Part shown: positions 1-12,093 of the stretch, in pieces
Numbering within the stretch: position 1 is the first letter of the stretch
How the letters are laid out: every line of letters starts with the position of its first letter
From: Cladosporium sp. IMV 00045
Taxonomy: Eukaryota > Ascomycota > Dothideomycetes > Cladosporiales > Cladosporiaceae
DNA: 64,000 bases
Direction: 5' to 3'
NCBI GenBank assembly: GCA_001931905.2
Contig: MSJI02000910.1
Coordinates: 17,481-81,480, forward strand
Program-made: the position numbers and the translations under genes
The notes under the pieces: model-generated
The model's input: only the letters and a program-made list of their open reading frames with translations
What the model was told of the DNA's origin: nothing
The model's database searches: none

Positions 1-243
1 CCAAGACAAGGAAATCTCGAAAAAGGTAAAGTGGGTATCATTGCAGCTGGACTTGTTCATTGCTTTTACAGACTGATGTCTTCGGCTGCGGCGTAGCCTG
101 CGAACGCAAGAGGCTAGGGTGCTAAACCCCCAAGCCTAGTAAAGCAACCCGAAGCACGAAAGGGCGGAGGTACTTTTCGCAGCCTCTCCCAGACTGTTCT
201 TACCATCCCAAGACCACCAAACGCCATGCTGTCAAGTAAAAAT
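1..243. other. Window edge and 3' flank of RPS4
   Basis: No coding region is supported here. The stretch lies downstream of the minus-strand RPS4 stop codon at 244-246 and probably holds its 3' UTR. Apparent reading frames crossing it overlap RPS4 in other frames and do not resemble a known protein. Confidence 0.5.
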
Positions 244-1252
244 CTACTGGCCAGCAAGGGCGTAAGCGCGGCGGCGGTCACGCTCCTCGGCGATGGAGAG
301 CTTGACACCCTTGCCCTTGGGGAGGGAGATCCAGGGCTTCTCCTGGCCGATGACGAAAACGTTGCTCTCACGGGTGGCGAACTCGTTGTCAATGGCGTCC
401 TTGATGTGGACGATGTTGAAGCCACCATCGTGACGCTCACGGTGGGTGATGACACCAACACGACCCATGTTACGACCACCAGTGGCCATGGCGATGACAC
501 CAGTGTCGAAACGGATGAAGTCGGCGATCTTGCCTGTTGGAATGTATCAGTAAGCTGCTCGGTCGCCTTCTCTGCTGCAAGTCTCCAAAATCTTACCGGT
601 GGTCAGGTCGATCTTGACGGTGTCGTTGACCTTGATAGCGGGGTCGGGGAAACGAATACTACGTAGAAGTCTCAGTATACTGAAATCGCCAAACATTGGT
701 CCAACGTCTGATAGACGCGCAATCACTTACGTGCGTGCGTCATGCGTAACCAAGAATGGGATGCCGCCCTTGCCCAACTGCACCCTCTTGACCTTGCCGA
801 GCTTGTACTCGGCCTCCTCGCCAGTGATGCGGTGGACGGTGAAACGGCCCTTGGTGTCGTAGACGAGGCGGAAGTGCTCGCCAGTCTTCTCGATGGAGAT
901 AACGTCCATGAAGCCAGCAGGGTAGGTAGGGTCGGTGCGGACCTTGCCGTCGACCTTGATGAGGCGCTGCATGACAATAGCCTTCATCTCGCGACCGTTG
1001 AGGGCGTACTTCAGACTGTGAGAAAATCGCCGTTAGCCTCTGGTGTCCCCATTGTTGCCTCCTCGCAATCCCTCCTCGTGTCTCGTGGTTCTTCTTCGCA
1101 TACCGGTTACGGATGAAAACAATGAGCGGCATGCAGTCGCGCAGCTTGTGCGGACCGGCGGAGGCCTTGGGCGCATAGCTGCCGCTGAGCTTGTCGAGCA
1201 GCCAGTGAGACGGCGCTGACAGACGCTTCTGGTGCTTTCCGGGTCCTCTCAT
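244..1252 (-). CDS. RPS4: 40S ribosomal protein S4, cytosolic
   Basis: Structural protein of the small cytosolic ribosomal subunit (eS4 family). Four exons join in frame to 261 aa, the usual length: 1252-1104, 1015-731, 658-597 and 533-244, all with GT-AG introns. The family core is clear: [12 protein letters not shown] near residue 14, the S4-type RNA-binding stretch, then [17 protein letters not shown] and, after it, the KOW-like region with [10 protein letters not shown] and ERHDGGFN. The C-terminus keeps the [20 protein letters not shown] stretch. The start is odd: the protein reads MRGPGKHQ, one residue shorter than the family's usual start, so either the start context has changed or a tiny upstream exon is missed. 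High intron number with short introns is typical of fungal ribosomal protein genes. Confidence 0.95.
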
Positions 1253-3290
1253 CTTGACGGTTGTCTGGTTGCTGGTCGAAAGGTCGCTTGGGAGGGAAGA
1301 AGTTCAAAGTCGCAAAGCCCATGCCTGGATTTGACGAGCGAAAAGTGCGGGTCCGTGTGCGGGCCCGTGCGTGAAATTGCCAAGGGCAGGGACTATCCGC
1401 GCGCTTGCCTTTGTGGGACTCTGGCTTCGCTTCACTTCACTCGTGGAGTGCTTAAGATGTAACATTGGCCGATATTCTCTAGTGAAAATAATTCGACCAG
1501 ACGATGATGATGATGATGATGATGATGAATTTCGTTCTCTGCTTTTCAATTTGGTGTCGCAACTGAGAATCGAGCCACTGCAAACAGATTTTGGCTTCGA
1601 TTTCGCAGGACAGCCGAATGAAACACTGGATGTGCTACCTTTTTGATCTTCTACGAAGTCATGTGTAATCGCAACTATGGTCACTGGCATGCAAGGCTCG
1701 CTGAACTTGAATCATTGACCCGGACCGACCTAAGCGGCAATAATGCTGGCTGGCATCACCATTTGATCTCCTGGCTTAGATTTCAGTCTTGCGGCATCAC
1801 GACCTGTCGTTGCCAATATCGTAAACCTTCTGCTACTGGGATTTGAAAAATGGCAAAATGTTCGCTTTGATTCCTCGTTCGCAAGAAGGCGACATCTAAT
1901 TGACCTGCTCCATCGCAAGGCAACGTTAGACTCCTAATATCTACCTCGAGATCGTCTCAACCATGCGCACGTCAGTCTCGTCATGGGCACTGCATACTTT
2001 ACTTTAGGGAGTACGAGTTGCAGTCCTTTGATGGCAATACGTTGGCCCAGAATGCTATGCAAGGCAACGCTCGGTACATGTGGCCCATCTTCAACCTGTA
2101 GTTCATTAGGACAACAACCCAGCTACCAGGCTTCCCAACCAGAAGGCCCTCTCAGTGACGGCTGTCAATCGATCTTCCAACTTGTCGAGACCAGGTCCCA
2201 CTTCACAAAACTCCTACTCACCACATAACAGGCGACCGAGCAACTTGCATATCGGAAGCTGCGACATTCCCGGCATATCCAGCTTCTCAGCTCTGAACTC
2301 GGTCACGTTGTTCGTACTCTTATTACAGATCCAAGTAACGTGCCTATCGGTACAGTGCATGTTCGCGAGATTGCTCAAGCCATCGACCATCTATATGGTG
2401 TTCTCCTTCGTTTGGGTCAAGAAGGTTGACGAGGAATTCCCTCACAATCTTGCTTTTTCTTTTGGATTAGAGCTCATCAAGCACCTCCCCATCCCATATG
2501 CGAGGTAATAATTTAATTCAATTTCGCAGCGGAAATCCATCTTGAAAACCCATCAAGTCCTGAATCAAACATTACCCCAACGTTACCGCCTAGCCCAATC
2601 CAGGTTCATTCCTTTTATTCCCACCCAAGGCCGATCTATAGAGATGCACCGCATCGGACCTTGCTTCTTTGCCTTAAGACCGAAGGCACCTCGATGGACC
2701 GTGTTTGTTAGTCGCAGGTTGCATCCAAGTCCTCCTTGCATCTTAAAAAGAGCGATAAAAGGTCGACAAAAATCAAGACGACAAGTCAAGATGACTACAA
2801 ACAGAAAGACTTCCCATTCCGAGTCCGATGTATCTATCAAGAAAAGAAAAGAAAACATGACAAAAAGTAGTAATGCACGCCGCAGTGGCGCCTGTATCTG
2901 CGATCCCTCTATATAGAAAAGAAAACAAAAAACCTTCCATTCCCCTTTCTAAGAACACCCTAGCCTTACATCTGACGCCCAAACAATAAGAACCATAAAC
3001 GAGACACAGCGCAAGCATCCAGCAAAAGCACCAAGGGCGCACTGCCGCTACTGCAGCACCTTATATGCCTCAGCCCTCAGTCGAGCAAGCGAAAGAATCC
3101 ATTCACTTTCAGTGAAAATACGGAATCGGGGAGAAATATATGTGAAAAATATTATTTGTAGTTTTGAATTTAGCTTTCTCGTCGGGATTTGTATGAGATG
3201 AAGTCTTGACTCTGCGAGTCCTGATAAAATGACGTGTGAGGGAGGCATGTTGATGGAGGTGAAGATGGGATGTATTTGGCTTGGGGGGTA
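1253..3290. other. Intergenic region between RPS4 and the Rac gene
   Basis: About 2 kb without a supportable gene. The part next to 1252 should contain the RPS4 promoter and the part near 3290 the 3' UTR of the Rac gene. A GAT trinucleotide run of about eight units lies at 1503-1527. Reading frames of 60-120 codons occur but lack recognisable domains. Confidence 0.5.
1503..1527. repeat. (GAT)n microsatellite
   Basis: About eight perfect GAT units in the upstream region of RPS4. It is not inside a recognised coding exon. A second, longer run of the same unit lies in the kinase gene at 58.2 kb. Confidence 0.9.
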
Positions 3291-4132
3291 TTAAAGAATG
3301 GCACACTTGCTCCTCTTGGGCTTGACGGGGGGTCGAGGGCTTATTACGGCTCTGGCGAGAAGGAAGAATCACGTTAGCAAAAAATCCTCTGCATCTTCTT
3401 GAACACCAGCAGACGGAACGCCGGCCGCGCCTGCAGCTTGGACTTTTGTTCAGGACTACTCACTTGATCGCCTCGTCGAACACGCTCTTCAAATTCCTCT
3501 GCGTCAAGGCCGAGCACTCCAGGTACTTGACGGCCTTGATGTCCTTGGCGACCTGCACCGCCTGCTCGTACTGTATGGGCTGCATTTTGCGTTGGCGCAG
3601 CTGCTCCTTGACCTCTGGATCGTCGCGCAGATCGAGCTTGGTGCCGACTAGGATGATGGGGACGCCGGGTGCGTGATGTTCTATTTCGGGGTACCACTGT
3701 TTTTGGGAGAAGAAGATGTGGTTAGCGAGTTGATCTTGCTGGTATACGCGCAGGAATTCTTGGGATTTGCGGTGTTCTGCAATTCCTAATCTCTTTCCTC
3801 CCCGCACTCTCGTTTCAAGAAAGCCTTACCTTGGCCTTAACGTTGTCAAAACTAGACGGCGAAACAATGCTGAAGCAAATGAGGAAAACGTCGGTCTGCG
3901 GGTAGCTGAGCGGGCGCAAGCGGTCGTAGTCCTCCTGACCCGCGGTATCCCAGAGGCCCAAGCTGATGGGCTTGTTGTCGACCATGACGCTCGCCGAGTA
4001 ATTGTCGAACACGGTCGGGATGTACTCGCCGGGGAAGGCGTTGGTGGTGTAGGAGATGAGCAGACAGGTCTTGCCGACGGCACCGTCGCCGGTGACGACG
4101 CACTTCAGCGACTGAGTAGCTGGGGCGGCCAT
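3291..4132 (-). CDS. racA: Rac-type small GTPase
   Basis: Rho-family molecular switch that controls actin polarity and NADPH oxidase in filamentous fungi; it works at the plasma membrane. Exons 4132-3830, 3696-3464 and 3351-3291 join to 198 aa, the normal Rac length. Visible motifs: P-loop GDGAVGKT (residues 15-22), switch I with [10 protein letters not shown], switch [15 protein letters not shown], the GTKLD base-recognition motif and the SAL motif. The protein ends in a basic stretch followed by CAIL, a CAAX box predicting geranylgeranylation. I call Rac rather than Cdc42 because of the [21 protein letters not shown] segment and the length of the basic tail; Cdc42 is the alternative. The last exon was placed by the CAG acceptor at 3352-3354, which restores the CAAX end. 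Confidence 0.93.
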
Positions 4133-5576
4133 GGTTGTCGCGGTGGAAGGGTTTGTGTGTTTGTGTTTGTCGCTGGGCGGAGTCGGGCGAGGGACACTGC
4201 GTTGTCCTTAGGGGTATGCTATGCGATGAGGTCGCCGGGCGACGGGCGACGCGGTAGGGACGGGTGCGATTATCGAGAAGGATCCAGTACAATCCGGTAT
4301 GCTGAAGATCTCCTCCAGTCCTCCAACTCTTGCAGTGCGAAGCCTCAAACACGTGCAACCCGGTGTGGTGGTACGTGCCGCTCGACTTCACTCCACGAGG
4401 CGTCGAAGTCGAAGTTAAGGGTCCCGGTGCGTGAAGGGATCACGGGGTCCTTTGGGCGAGTGAGGTCCGTGGGCGTGGGATCCTGTTCGCCTGGATAGTG
4501 AATGGTCCAGGGGAGGCAGAGGTGGCGGAGAGGTGCCCAGCGGTGGTGAAAGGCGGCAGACCTGGGATCACCGGTCGGCTCCAATTGGCAGGGTGTAGTT
4601 GCGAGTGGGGGGAGGTGGTAGGTGTGAGAGCGGAGGGGGTTCGGTTGAGATATCTTGGGTCTCGGTTCGCGCCGTGGCTCTGGCTCGATCGGGCCGTCGA
4701 AGGATGAGAGTCAATGCTCGTCAGACGGGATGGTGAGTTCGACGGCAGTGATGCTGGACGAAGCTGTATGGGGATCAGTTATCATATGGATGGAAGTGCG
4801 AGTGAGAGTGGCAGAGTGGTGGAGTCGGAGTCGTAGCCAGACGGACAAGGTTTCCCTGCGGTGAAGTGAGGTTGGCCTTGTTGCACTCGCCACTGCAGCA
4901 GAGAGGGAGAGAGTGGGCTCGCAGGCTTGCCGGCTAGTCCGAAAGCGGAGGGCTGCCGTCCGCATTGTTAGCAGAGGCCCATGCCAAGCGGGCATATCAA
5001 GGATGGGCGAGCTGCATGTGAGCTCGCAAGAACGCACGGCGCTTACACCGACAAACCTACTTGTCGGCGAGGGGCCAATCGCGGCATCGTGTGCTGTCGG
5101 ATCTGCTATAACATGTGAGCGATAGGCTATAGAGACCTTGCAAGCGCATACATGTGCCCTACTTATGCAGGCCCGGGCACACGTGCCAAATCCGGCATGC
5201 GGCAGACAATGCTGGATGATGTGCTGATGCGTTGGTGTGCGGATGTGTTGAGAACAATCTATACAAAGCGAATGAAGTAATCTAGTAGGTATGAAGACGG
5301 GTGTGATACATGCACATGAACAGAATGCAGGCTATAATAAACAACAAGACGAGTGCCCTGCCCCCTCTGCTTTTTCGTCCAACCCCCTTCAACGAATGCT
5401 GACATAGAAAATGTAATCCTCGTCCAATCGTACTAAGGAAAGAAAAAGAATAAAGATAGACACGAAAATAATAATAAGTCATCGCTCGAACGCAGCCAAA
5501 TAACCAGAACCAATAACGCCACATGAGACCCCTGTCCTCATGTATGACTTTCTTCTCAGTCAAACACCATATAATA
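4133..5576. other. Intergenic region, Rac promoter side
   Basis: About 1.4 kb between two minus-strand genes. The part next to 4132 should carry the promoter and leader of the Rac gene; the part next to 5576 the MED12 3' UTR. No coding region, RNA gene or clear repeat was found. Confidence 0.5.
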
Positions 5577-8500
5577 TTATACCCTTCTTGCACCAAACAA
5601 GCCCAGACTAATCGCACAATCGTTCTCGCCCATCACTGGGGTCGAGTCCGGCATGATTTCCCAGTTGCGTAGCCAAACGGTGTAAACTTCATCTCCACTG
5701 GCTGCTGGCGAGCTTGCTGGACCGGACGAGCGGCACCGCCAGTAGATGCTTGAGGGGCCTGGCGCTGCTGTTGCTGACGGGCAAGAGCGCGTTGCTGCTG
5801 GGATTGCGCCGGTTGAACGCGAGAAGCCACTGCCAGGCTGGGATATGCTGAGGCCGCTGTATTTGAAGAGCCCAGTAGAGACGCGAGACGATTGTCGACG
5901 GTCGCTACTTGCCGCGAGAGCATTGCAAGGCTTTCTTCCGGGAGCGCGTCTGCATACAGAGCGGCGACATCGTGGACCTGATCCACCAGGCTTTGCTGCA
6001 TTCTCAAGCGAGGGTGCACGAGCAGAGTGCACAGCGCTGCCAGCAACTGAACGCGAGCTTGCTTGGCGGCATCACTGGCAGCCTCAGCTTGAGAGGGCAG
6101 AGCGCAGAGATGCAGGAGAGTGCGGATTGACTTCTCAATGGTCTGTAGCTTGTCTTGATAATCGGCAATGGTCATGTTGAGATCACTCAGTAGCTTCTCT
6201 TGCACTTTGATCTTCTCCGTAAGAAGCGCAAGGATGGCCGCATCATCTTCGGTCTTGACCGAGTGGTAAGTCACGTCCAGCACCTCACACAATTGCCCAG
6301 CGGTACTGCCAACGACCTTGGTACCTTCTTCCTGTCCAGTAGGAATCTCGGTCAAAATCTGCCCTCTTGCCCACGCATGGATCTCTCTCAAGCTCTCTGG
6401 CTTCGCCACTGCAAGGAGTTGAGGCCATACTTCAGACTTCTGGGAGACCGCTTCCAAAAGAGCACTTTTGACGGCCTCCTCGTTTTTGATAGTAGCTGCG
6501 GACTGGCCAGTTGTGTGAAACCGGAGCCATCCAATCGAGAAGGGTGCATTGAGAGCAGTAGCCGAACGAATAACTTGACATTCGTTCAATTCCAGCGTGG
6601 CAGACTCGGGCACACCTTGCGACAGCAGAGCCTTGCAGATCCGTATAGCCGCTTGTTGTACGTTCTGAGATGGCTGATCGCTAGTGAGAGACTTGAGAAG
6701 CTTGCCCGGGTGGCGGGTGATAATCCGCACGATCAAGTCCAGCATCCACTCGGCTTCGAATGAGACAGCGGGATCTTCGGCAGCTTTTCGCAGGAGACTG
6801 GCTACGTCGTCGGCGTTCACATCGAGAAAGCGATGTTGTTGTAGCCGGAAGCTGTAGTCTTCACAAAGACCGAGGCTGGAAGAATGCGCAGGCGCAGCCA
6901 GGATTTGCAGCATGCCAGCCACGGGCTTTGGCGATACCTGGCTGCCTGCTGCGAAGACAGCGTCAAGTTCTAAGCACCTACTTGCCACGAGTGCTATGAT
7001 ACCTGTCGTAGCCGAGAGATCCGCAGGCCTCTTTTGAACAGTAGCAGCGACATACTCCTTGGCGAGCTTCTCAAAGCCGGTGCCGTCCACGTTCCGCAGC
7101 TGATTCAGCCATCTAGGCACGTCACTTCTTGCTCCGGCGATGTCCGCATCGGTCTTGCCCGCTCGTTCAATCACTCGTAAGAAGACCCGCTGCATGGTCT
7201 GCTCATCCATGGAATTTCCGCTAGCGAATACGGCGTCGATTTCTGCATCGCTGTTGAGATTGCCGGCTTGCATGCCCACGAGGTTATCTGATGCTGGGGA
7301 GCAAACGACGGCACTGTGTTGTTGTTCGTGGGCGGCCAAGTCGCTCTTGAGCAACTTCAAAACGCTAGTTCGATTTGGACAGCGTTTGACGAGCGATATC
7401 AGCGCAAATAAGAATGTGCGATCTAATGTATGATTTCGGAGTGTCATGTGTCGCTCAACCAGTCGATCGAAAATCTTCACGAAAGATCCTAGAACAGTGA
7501 AACCGAGAGCATGCATGTTCACCGTGTCCGTGACACAAGTCAACAGCTGTACATCTTCTGATTGTATCGTAGCGTCGACGAGTGAAATGAGCGCAGGGAG
7601 ATCGTTGAAGTCTTCGAGAAGATCTCTAATGATTCCGAATGCTGGTAAAGACATGTTTTCCTCTTGCGCCATGTCAACAGCCCTTTTGCGGAGCCAATTG
7701 CCAACGCTCAGCTTAGCAGAGCCCGACAGCGGTTTGACAATACCCATGAGATCACTGTATTGTTCGGGCGAGCCTGCAAGAGCTTCCTCGATGGCCAGCT
7801 TGGCTGCATCGATCGAAGACTGCTCGCCATCAGCTTGTCCCAGACGAGCAAGCAATGTCATCCTCAAGTTCCGAAGACGCTGCGGCATTTGCTCTACAGG
7901 TAGCGATGCGAGCAATCCAATCGCCAGATTTGACTTGTCCGAGCTGAAGACCGCGCCACTAGCGATAATTGACTGCAGGTACGCGCCTGTCGCAAAACAG
8001 TCATATCGAACAAGTTGGCCGATGATTGCCCACAACAGTTTTGCCTCAGAAGGCAGTGCGGAATTCGGGTGTTGCAAGTAAGACAGAACGGCTCTGTCAG
8101 TATCGTGGCCAGAATCGTGTAAAAATGCGATGATTTTCGCTGCCAGATAGATTCGTACATGGCCGCGCCTGTAAATTGTGCTGGACCAGTGCAGGATAGC
8201 TCGAACGAGTTCGTGCGCATCAGTCATGATTTCCAGACACTCCGCGGATAGTTTGTTCAGATCAACATTCAGATCGACGTTGTCAAGAAGGGTGTAGAGT
8301 GCCAGTAATGGGCTGCGAGTATTCTCAACGTTCCTTCCCAAAGGCTCCGCGAGAACTTCGTTGCGTCGAGTGACATCCGCCATCGCGCGTTGCGAGTCAG
8401 AACTCGAGTTAGGCAGCTCTTGTGTACTGAAATATCGTCTGTACTTTCCCCAGACAGTAGGCACAATCAGACAGAGCCTAGAGGTGGTGGCCAGCAAAGT

Positions 8501-9898
8501 GACCAAGTGTCTCAATCTTGATTTGAGCGGCTCCAGAGCCGCATTCTTCTTCTCATCGACAGCGTGCAAATGCTCCAGTATCGCTGTAGCGAGTCTGCGT
8601 CCTCGTTGCCCGAGCTTGACCAGCTCTCGCCAGTAGATTTGCGTGATAATCATCCACAGTGGCAACTTGTCCAAAGAAGCAGAAGTGAAAGTCCTAACAA
8701 GCCAGTCCAGATACTCGTCCCGATCCAGCAGGCCCTCGCTGTAAAATACAGAAGTAAGCTTGATAGCATAGTCGATCTTCGCCCTCCAGTTCTCCTGGCC
8801 ACATGCATCCGCTATGGATTCCAAGAATTGCTCGACCTGTACAGTCCAATCGCGAACCCATTTCGTCTCGCCCTGCGCGGCAGCCGAGCCACTGACGCCC
8901 TTTCTCCGGAAAGATCGCAGTTCGTTCGCACCCACGCATTTGGCCAGCCAAACGGCGCGCTGGAGAGGAATCGACTTGGCAAGACATTGTTCCATGAGAA
9001 GCTTGCCTCTGATACCATGAGGGATCGTCCTGCTTTGGCGGCGAAGTGGGATATTCGTGTTCGCCAGGTCTTTCAGCCAGGCCTCGCGTTTCGTGTCGGT
9101 CACGGTGACTCTAGGTGGAGGCTTGAATGAACTCGGTGCAGTAATCTTGGCCAGACCTTGTCTTTTGTCGAGTGCTTGCGTGAAGAGATGAGACAGCGTC
9201 TGTAAAGCGATGTTGTTCTTCTGGCTGAGATTGGGCCATATGCTGTGCCGAGCACTGTTACTTTCATTTTGGCTTGGTCCAGGTGGCTTATCGAAGTAGC
9301 CAGTCTTGATCACTTGCTCGTTGAGATTGTCTTCCGGATGTAGGCCAACCCATGGGTTGAAATCCGCAACCAGTTTCGGGGACGGTAACCGTGTCGCCAT
9401 GAGAGGCGGGTTTACGCCTCCCGACTTTCGTGCTTGGTCGTTTGGAGCTTTCCTGGGTAGACCGCGTACCACCGTGTTGGTGTTCTTCGGAGGGAAATCA
9501 AGCGGCGCTCCAGGGACCTTTGTATGTGCATTATCGACCGTGTGTTGTGCAGCCGACCCTTCGCCGACTTGTTCAGGGCTGCTCACAAGCGCATTCTCCC
9601 CCTCGATCTTTAACTTCTTCCTCGGCCTCGCATCTTCAATATCATCGCTCGCTCCAGTAATGTCTATTACACCTCCCAACCCCACCCGCTCCTTGTTCTG
9701 TTGCCATACCTCGACGTTTCGCGTATCGGCGCCGTCCGCGGTCAGGTCGACGAATTGGCCCGGGCCCGAGGCTGAGCGGACATTGCTCAAGCGTGAGGGA
9801 TGGTTCGGACGAGAGACAGTCTGTTGAGGCGTGCCAGAATAGGAGCGCTGAGGTTGGGGTGGCCGTGTTGTGTTGCCGACCGCTGATCGATTTAACAT
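5577..9898 (-). CDS. MED12: Mediator subunit 12 (CDK8 module), with an apparent frameshift near the 3' end
   Basis: Large subunit of the Mediator kinase module, which activates Cdk8 and modulates RNA polymerase II transcription in the nucleus. An uninterrupted frame runs from ATG 9898 to a stop at 5633 (1421 aa). The diagnostic MED12 stretch lies about 250-330 residues in: FKPPPRVTVTDTKREAWLKD, SRTIPHGIRGKLL and AVWLAKCVGANELRSF. The N-terminus is disordered and the C-terminus is Gln-rich. The expected family end (RNWEIMPDSTPVMGEND and then LFGARRV) is present but in the neighbouring frame, ending at 5577. A single missing T in the TTT at 5675-5677 (coding strand) would join the two frames and give about 1440 aa. 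An in-frame stop lies about 24 codons upstream of ATG 9898 with no ATG between, so this start is kept, though a spliced upstream start is possible. Confidence 0.92.
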
Positions 9899-12093
9899 GG
9901 CACTGTTGATCGCCCATGCGCGCTGTTGTTGAGCATTGCTGCTTGGTGTGGATGGAAGAGAGAGTGTCTAGCGAGCCATGCTGACGACAGTGCGGTGAAT
10001 GCCGGAAGAGCGCATGACGTGATAATAGTATTGTGTTGTATGGGGAGGTGTCAAGGCAGAGGTCGAGTCTGGAAGTGTTGGGCGTGGTGGGACAAACAGC
10101 AGTAGCACAAAGGGCAAGGACTGGACACGGCGCAAAGCAGTGAGACAGAGCGCATGAACGGCTGCACACGTCTCCAAACACACTACTTGAGGTGGAAGCA
10201 GGCAGGGACAGCAGGGCGGGATGGGGGAATGCCCTGAGGTAGTAGTGTGAGGTAAGAACGGAGACCTCGGGACGATGGCGCGGGCAAGCCGGATAGTTTG
10301 GAGGTAGAGGTAGAACGAGGAGAGACAGCCGCGAGAGACGAACTCGACTCGCAGTCCACTCCGACAAGAATGATGAGACGGATCTTGGGGAGAGGGAGAA
10401 CACAGACCAACGAGAAGGAGAGTTACGGTAACGTTAACAGGCAGTATGCGGCGGGCATGGGCGGGAACATCAGCCGGACAAATAAATGCAAGCAAGCAAG
10501 CTACTACCCATCGACTACCACCAACCGCTGCTTGTAACTACTGCAGCATGCACAAAGAGAAGAGCGCGCAGATCACAACCAAGAACGAACGTGAGAATGT
10601 CGGTGCGCTGGCTGATGTCCTTCGGTGGCTTAAACGTATCGCGTCAACTTACCGCCTCTCCCTCTGGCACGTCTCTCTCTGCCTCTCCCCCTTCAGGCTG
10701 GCTCTCGGCGCAACTCGTCGCCTCCGAAGAATTGCCCTTTGCTACGTTTCGCAGACTCGCATCGCCTGACCGCCCACTCCTTGTCATGGGAAGAAAGGGT
10801 GAGGCTGAGTAGGAGGTATGGGACATGAAGCGTGAAGACGGGACGAGCTGTGCCAATCTTAGGCTGTCGTTACCATTCACATCTCACATCTCGCCCCCTT
10901 CAGCTACCCTTATTTCCCCAATCAGGGAAACGATAAGTGTCATTCGGACTGTGGAGGACCAATCGCCGGATTAGTGACGGCGAGGAGCCACATGGCGTAG
11001 GCGATCGACTTCGAAACGATAATAATACCGGCGGCCTTTGAAGGGCACAGGAATCGGCTCGCTGAGGGCTGGGCAATCACGCCTCCTGCTGTTTTCCTTA
11101 CGTGACCCCCGAGTTTGTTCGGGCTGCTGGCCGAGCGAGACTTCTTATTAGTGATCCTGCGGATAATATATCGCCGCGGGAAGATCATCTGAGGATATGC
11201 AAGATATGCACCTCTGCTGACCTCGATACCGCGAGCATCCTATCAGGCTGGGGAATATTATTTTCCACTGTCCGGATGGTGACGGTACGCTGGATGTTGG
11301 GGGTCGTGGCATGATGACCACCCGTCACACTCGGACATTTTCACCACGATACGAATGCCAATACGAAGCCTTCCGTCGCGACTTGGTTTATTCACCGGCC
11401 AGACCCCCAAGTATCTCATCAGAAAGAAGCAAACCTGCACATTCCTGAGGGTGTATCGACATTTCAGCCGGAGAACGTAAGGTAAGGTGGTAAGCGAAAC
11501 GGAGTCTCGATCCGCGCCACCTACCATCCACGCAGGCATATGCTGCTCATCGCCAATCTTCACGCTGCCTTCGATTGTCAAGCATTCTCACATCCACCCG
11601 TACCTGTGCCGTCTCACGCTGTGCATACCCGCTGTCGCTGTGTCCAACAGCAGCAGCATCAAAAGCTCGTGCAACAGCGGTATTTGCCGTTGTAAGAAAG
11701 CCGTGCAGAACGATCATTGTCTTTGAAGTGACTGCCAAAGATTACAGCGTTAATTTCAGTTTAACAACATAGAAAATCTTATATCGTGAACAGTCGTATC
11801 TCGCGTGCTACCCTTCCCTTTCCATCTATCTGTCTCCTTCTCCCTCCGCTCTAGCCAGCTCCAGAACTTCCCCGCTAGAGCAAACGCGGGTCCAGCCTCT
11901 CAGAACGACAGCTTGGCCTCTGGCGCAGGGTAGAGAGAGGCGCGAATGGGCCCGAGAAAGACCTCACTACATCACATACCTACTATCTGACCATCAGCCA
12001 ATCTCTCCGATATCTGCATTTGCCTTTCCTGTGCTACATAAACATCTCTCTTATCTCAGCACGTGACTTGGTATAATCGCAAAAACCGCAACA
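9899..12093. other. Intergenic region between MED12 and the Asterix gene
   Basis: About 2.2 kb. The segment next to 9898 is the MED12 leader or promoter, and 11.8-12.09 kb is a pyrimidine-rich leader of the Asterix gene. On the minus strand an ATG-started frame at 10826 runs about 60 codons to a good GTAAGT donor near 10652; it could be a leader exon of MED12 or a short upstream ORF. No partner exon could be fixed. No RNA gene was recognised. Confidence 0.4.

Noticed and set aside
5660..5690. Programmed -1 ribosomal frameshift in MED12
   Set aside because: The site CCG TTT GGC is not a canonical X XXY YYZ slippery heptamer, and other homopolymer shifts in the window favour base-count errors.
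9642..10495. Long minus-strand frames upstream of and overlapping MED12
   Set aside because: They overlap the MED12 N-terminus in another frame, are Ser/Leu/Pro-rich translations of pyrimidine-rich leader DNA, start partly from non-ATG codons and show no domain.
11495..11590. tRNA-like T-arm (GATCGAGACTCC on the minus strand)
   Set aside because: No matching acceptor, D or anticodon stems could be formed around it.
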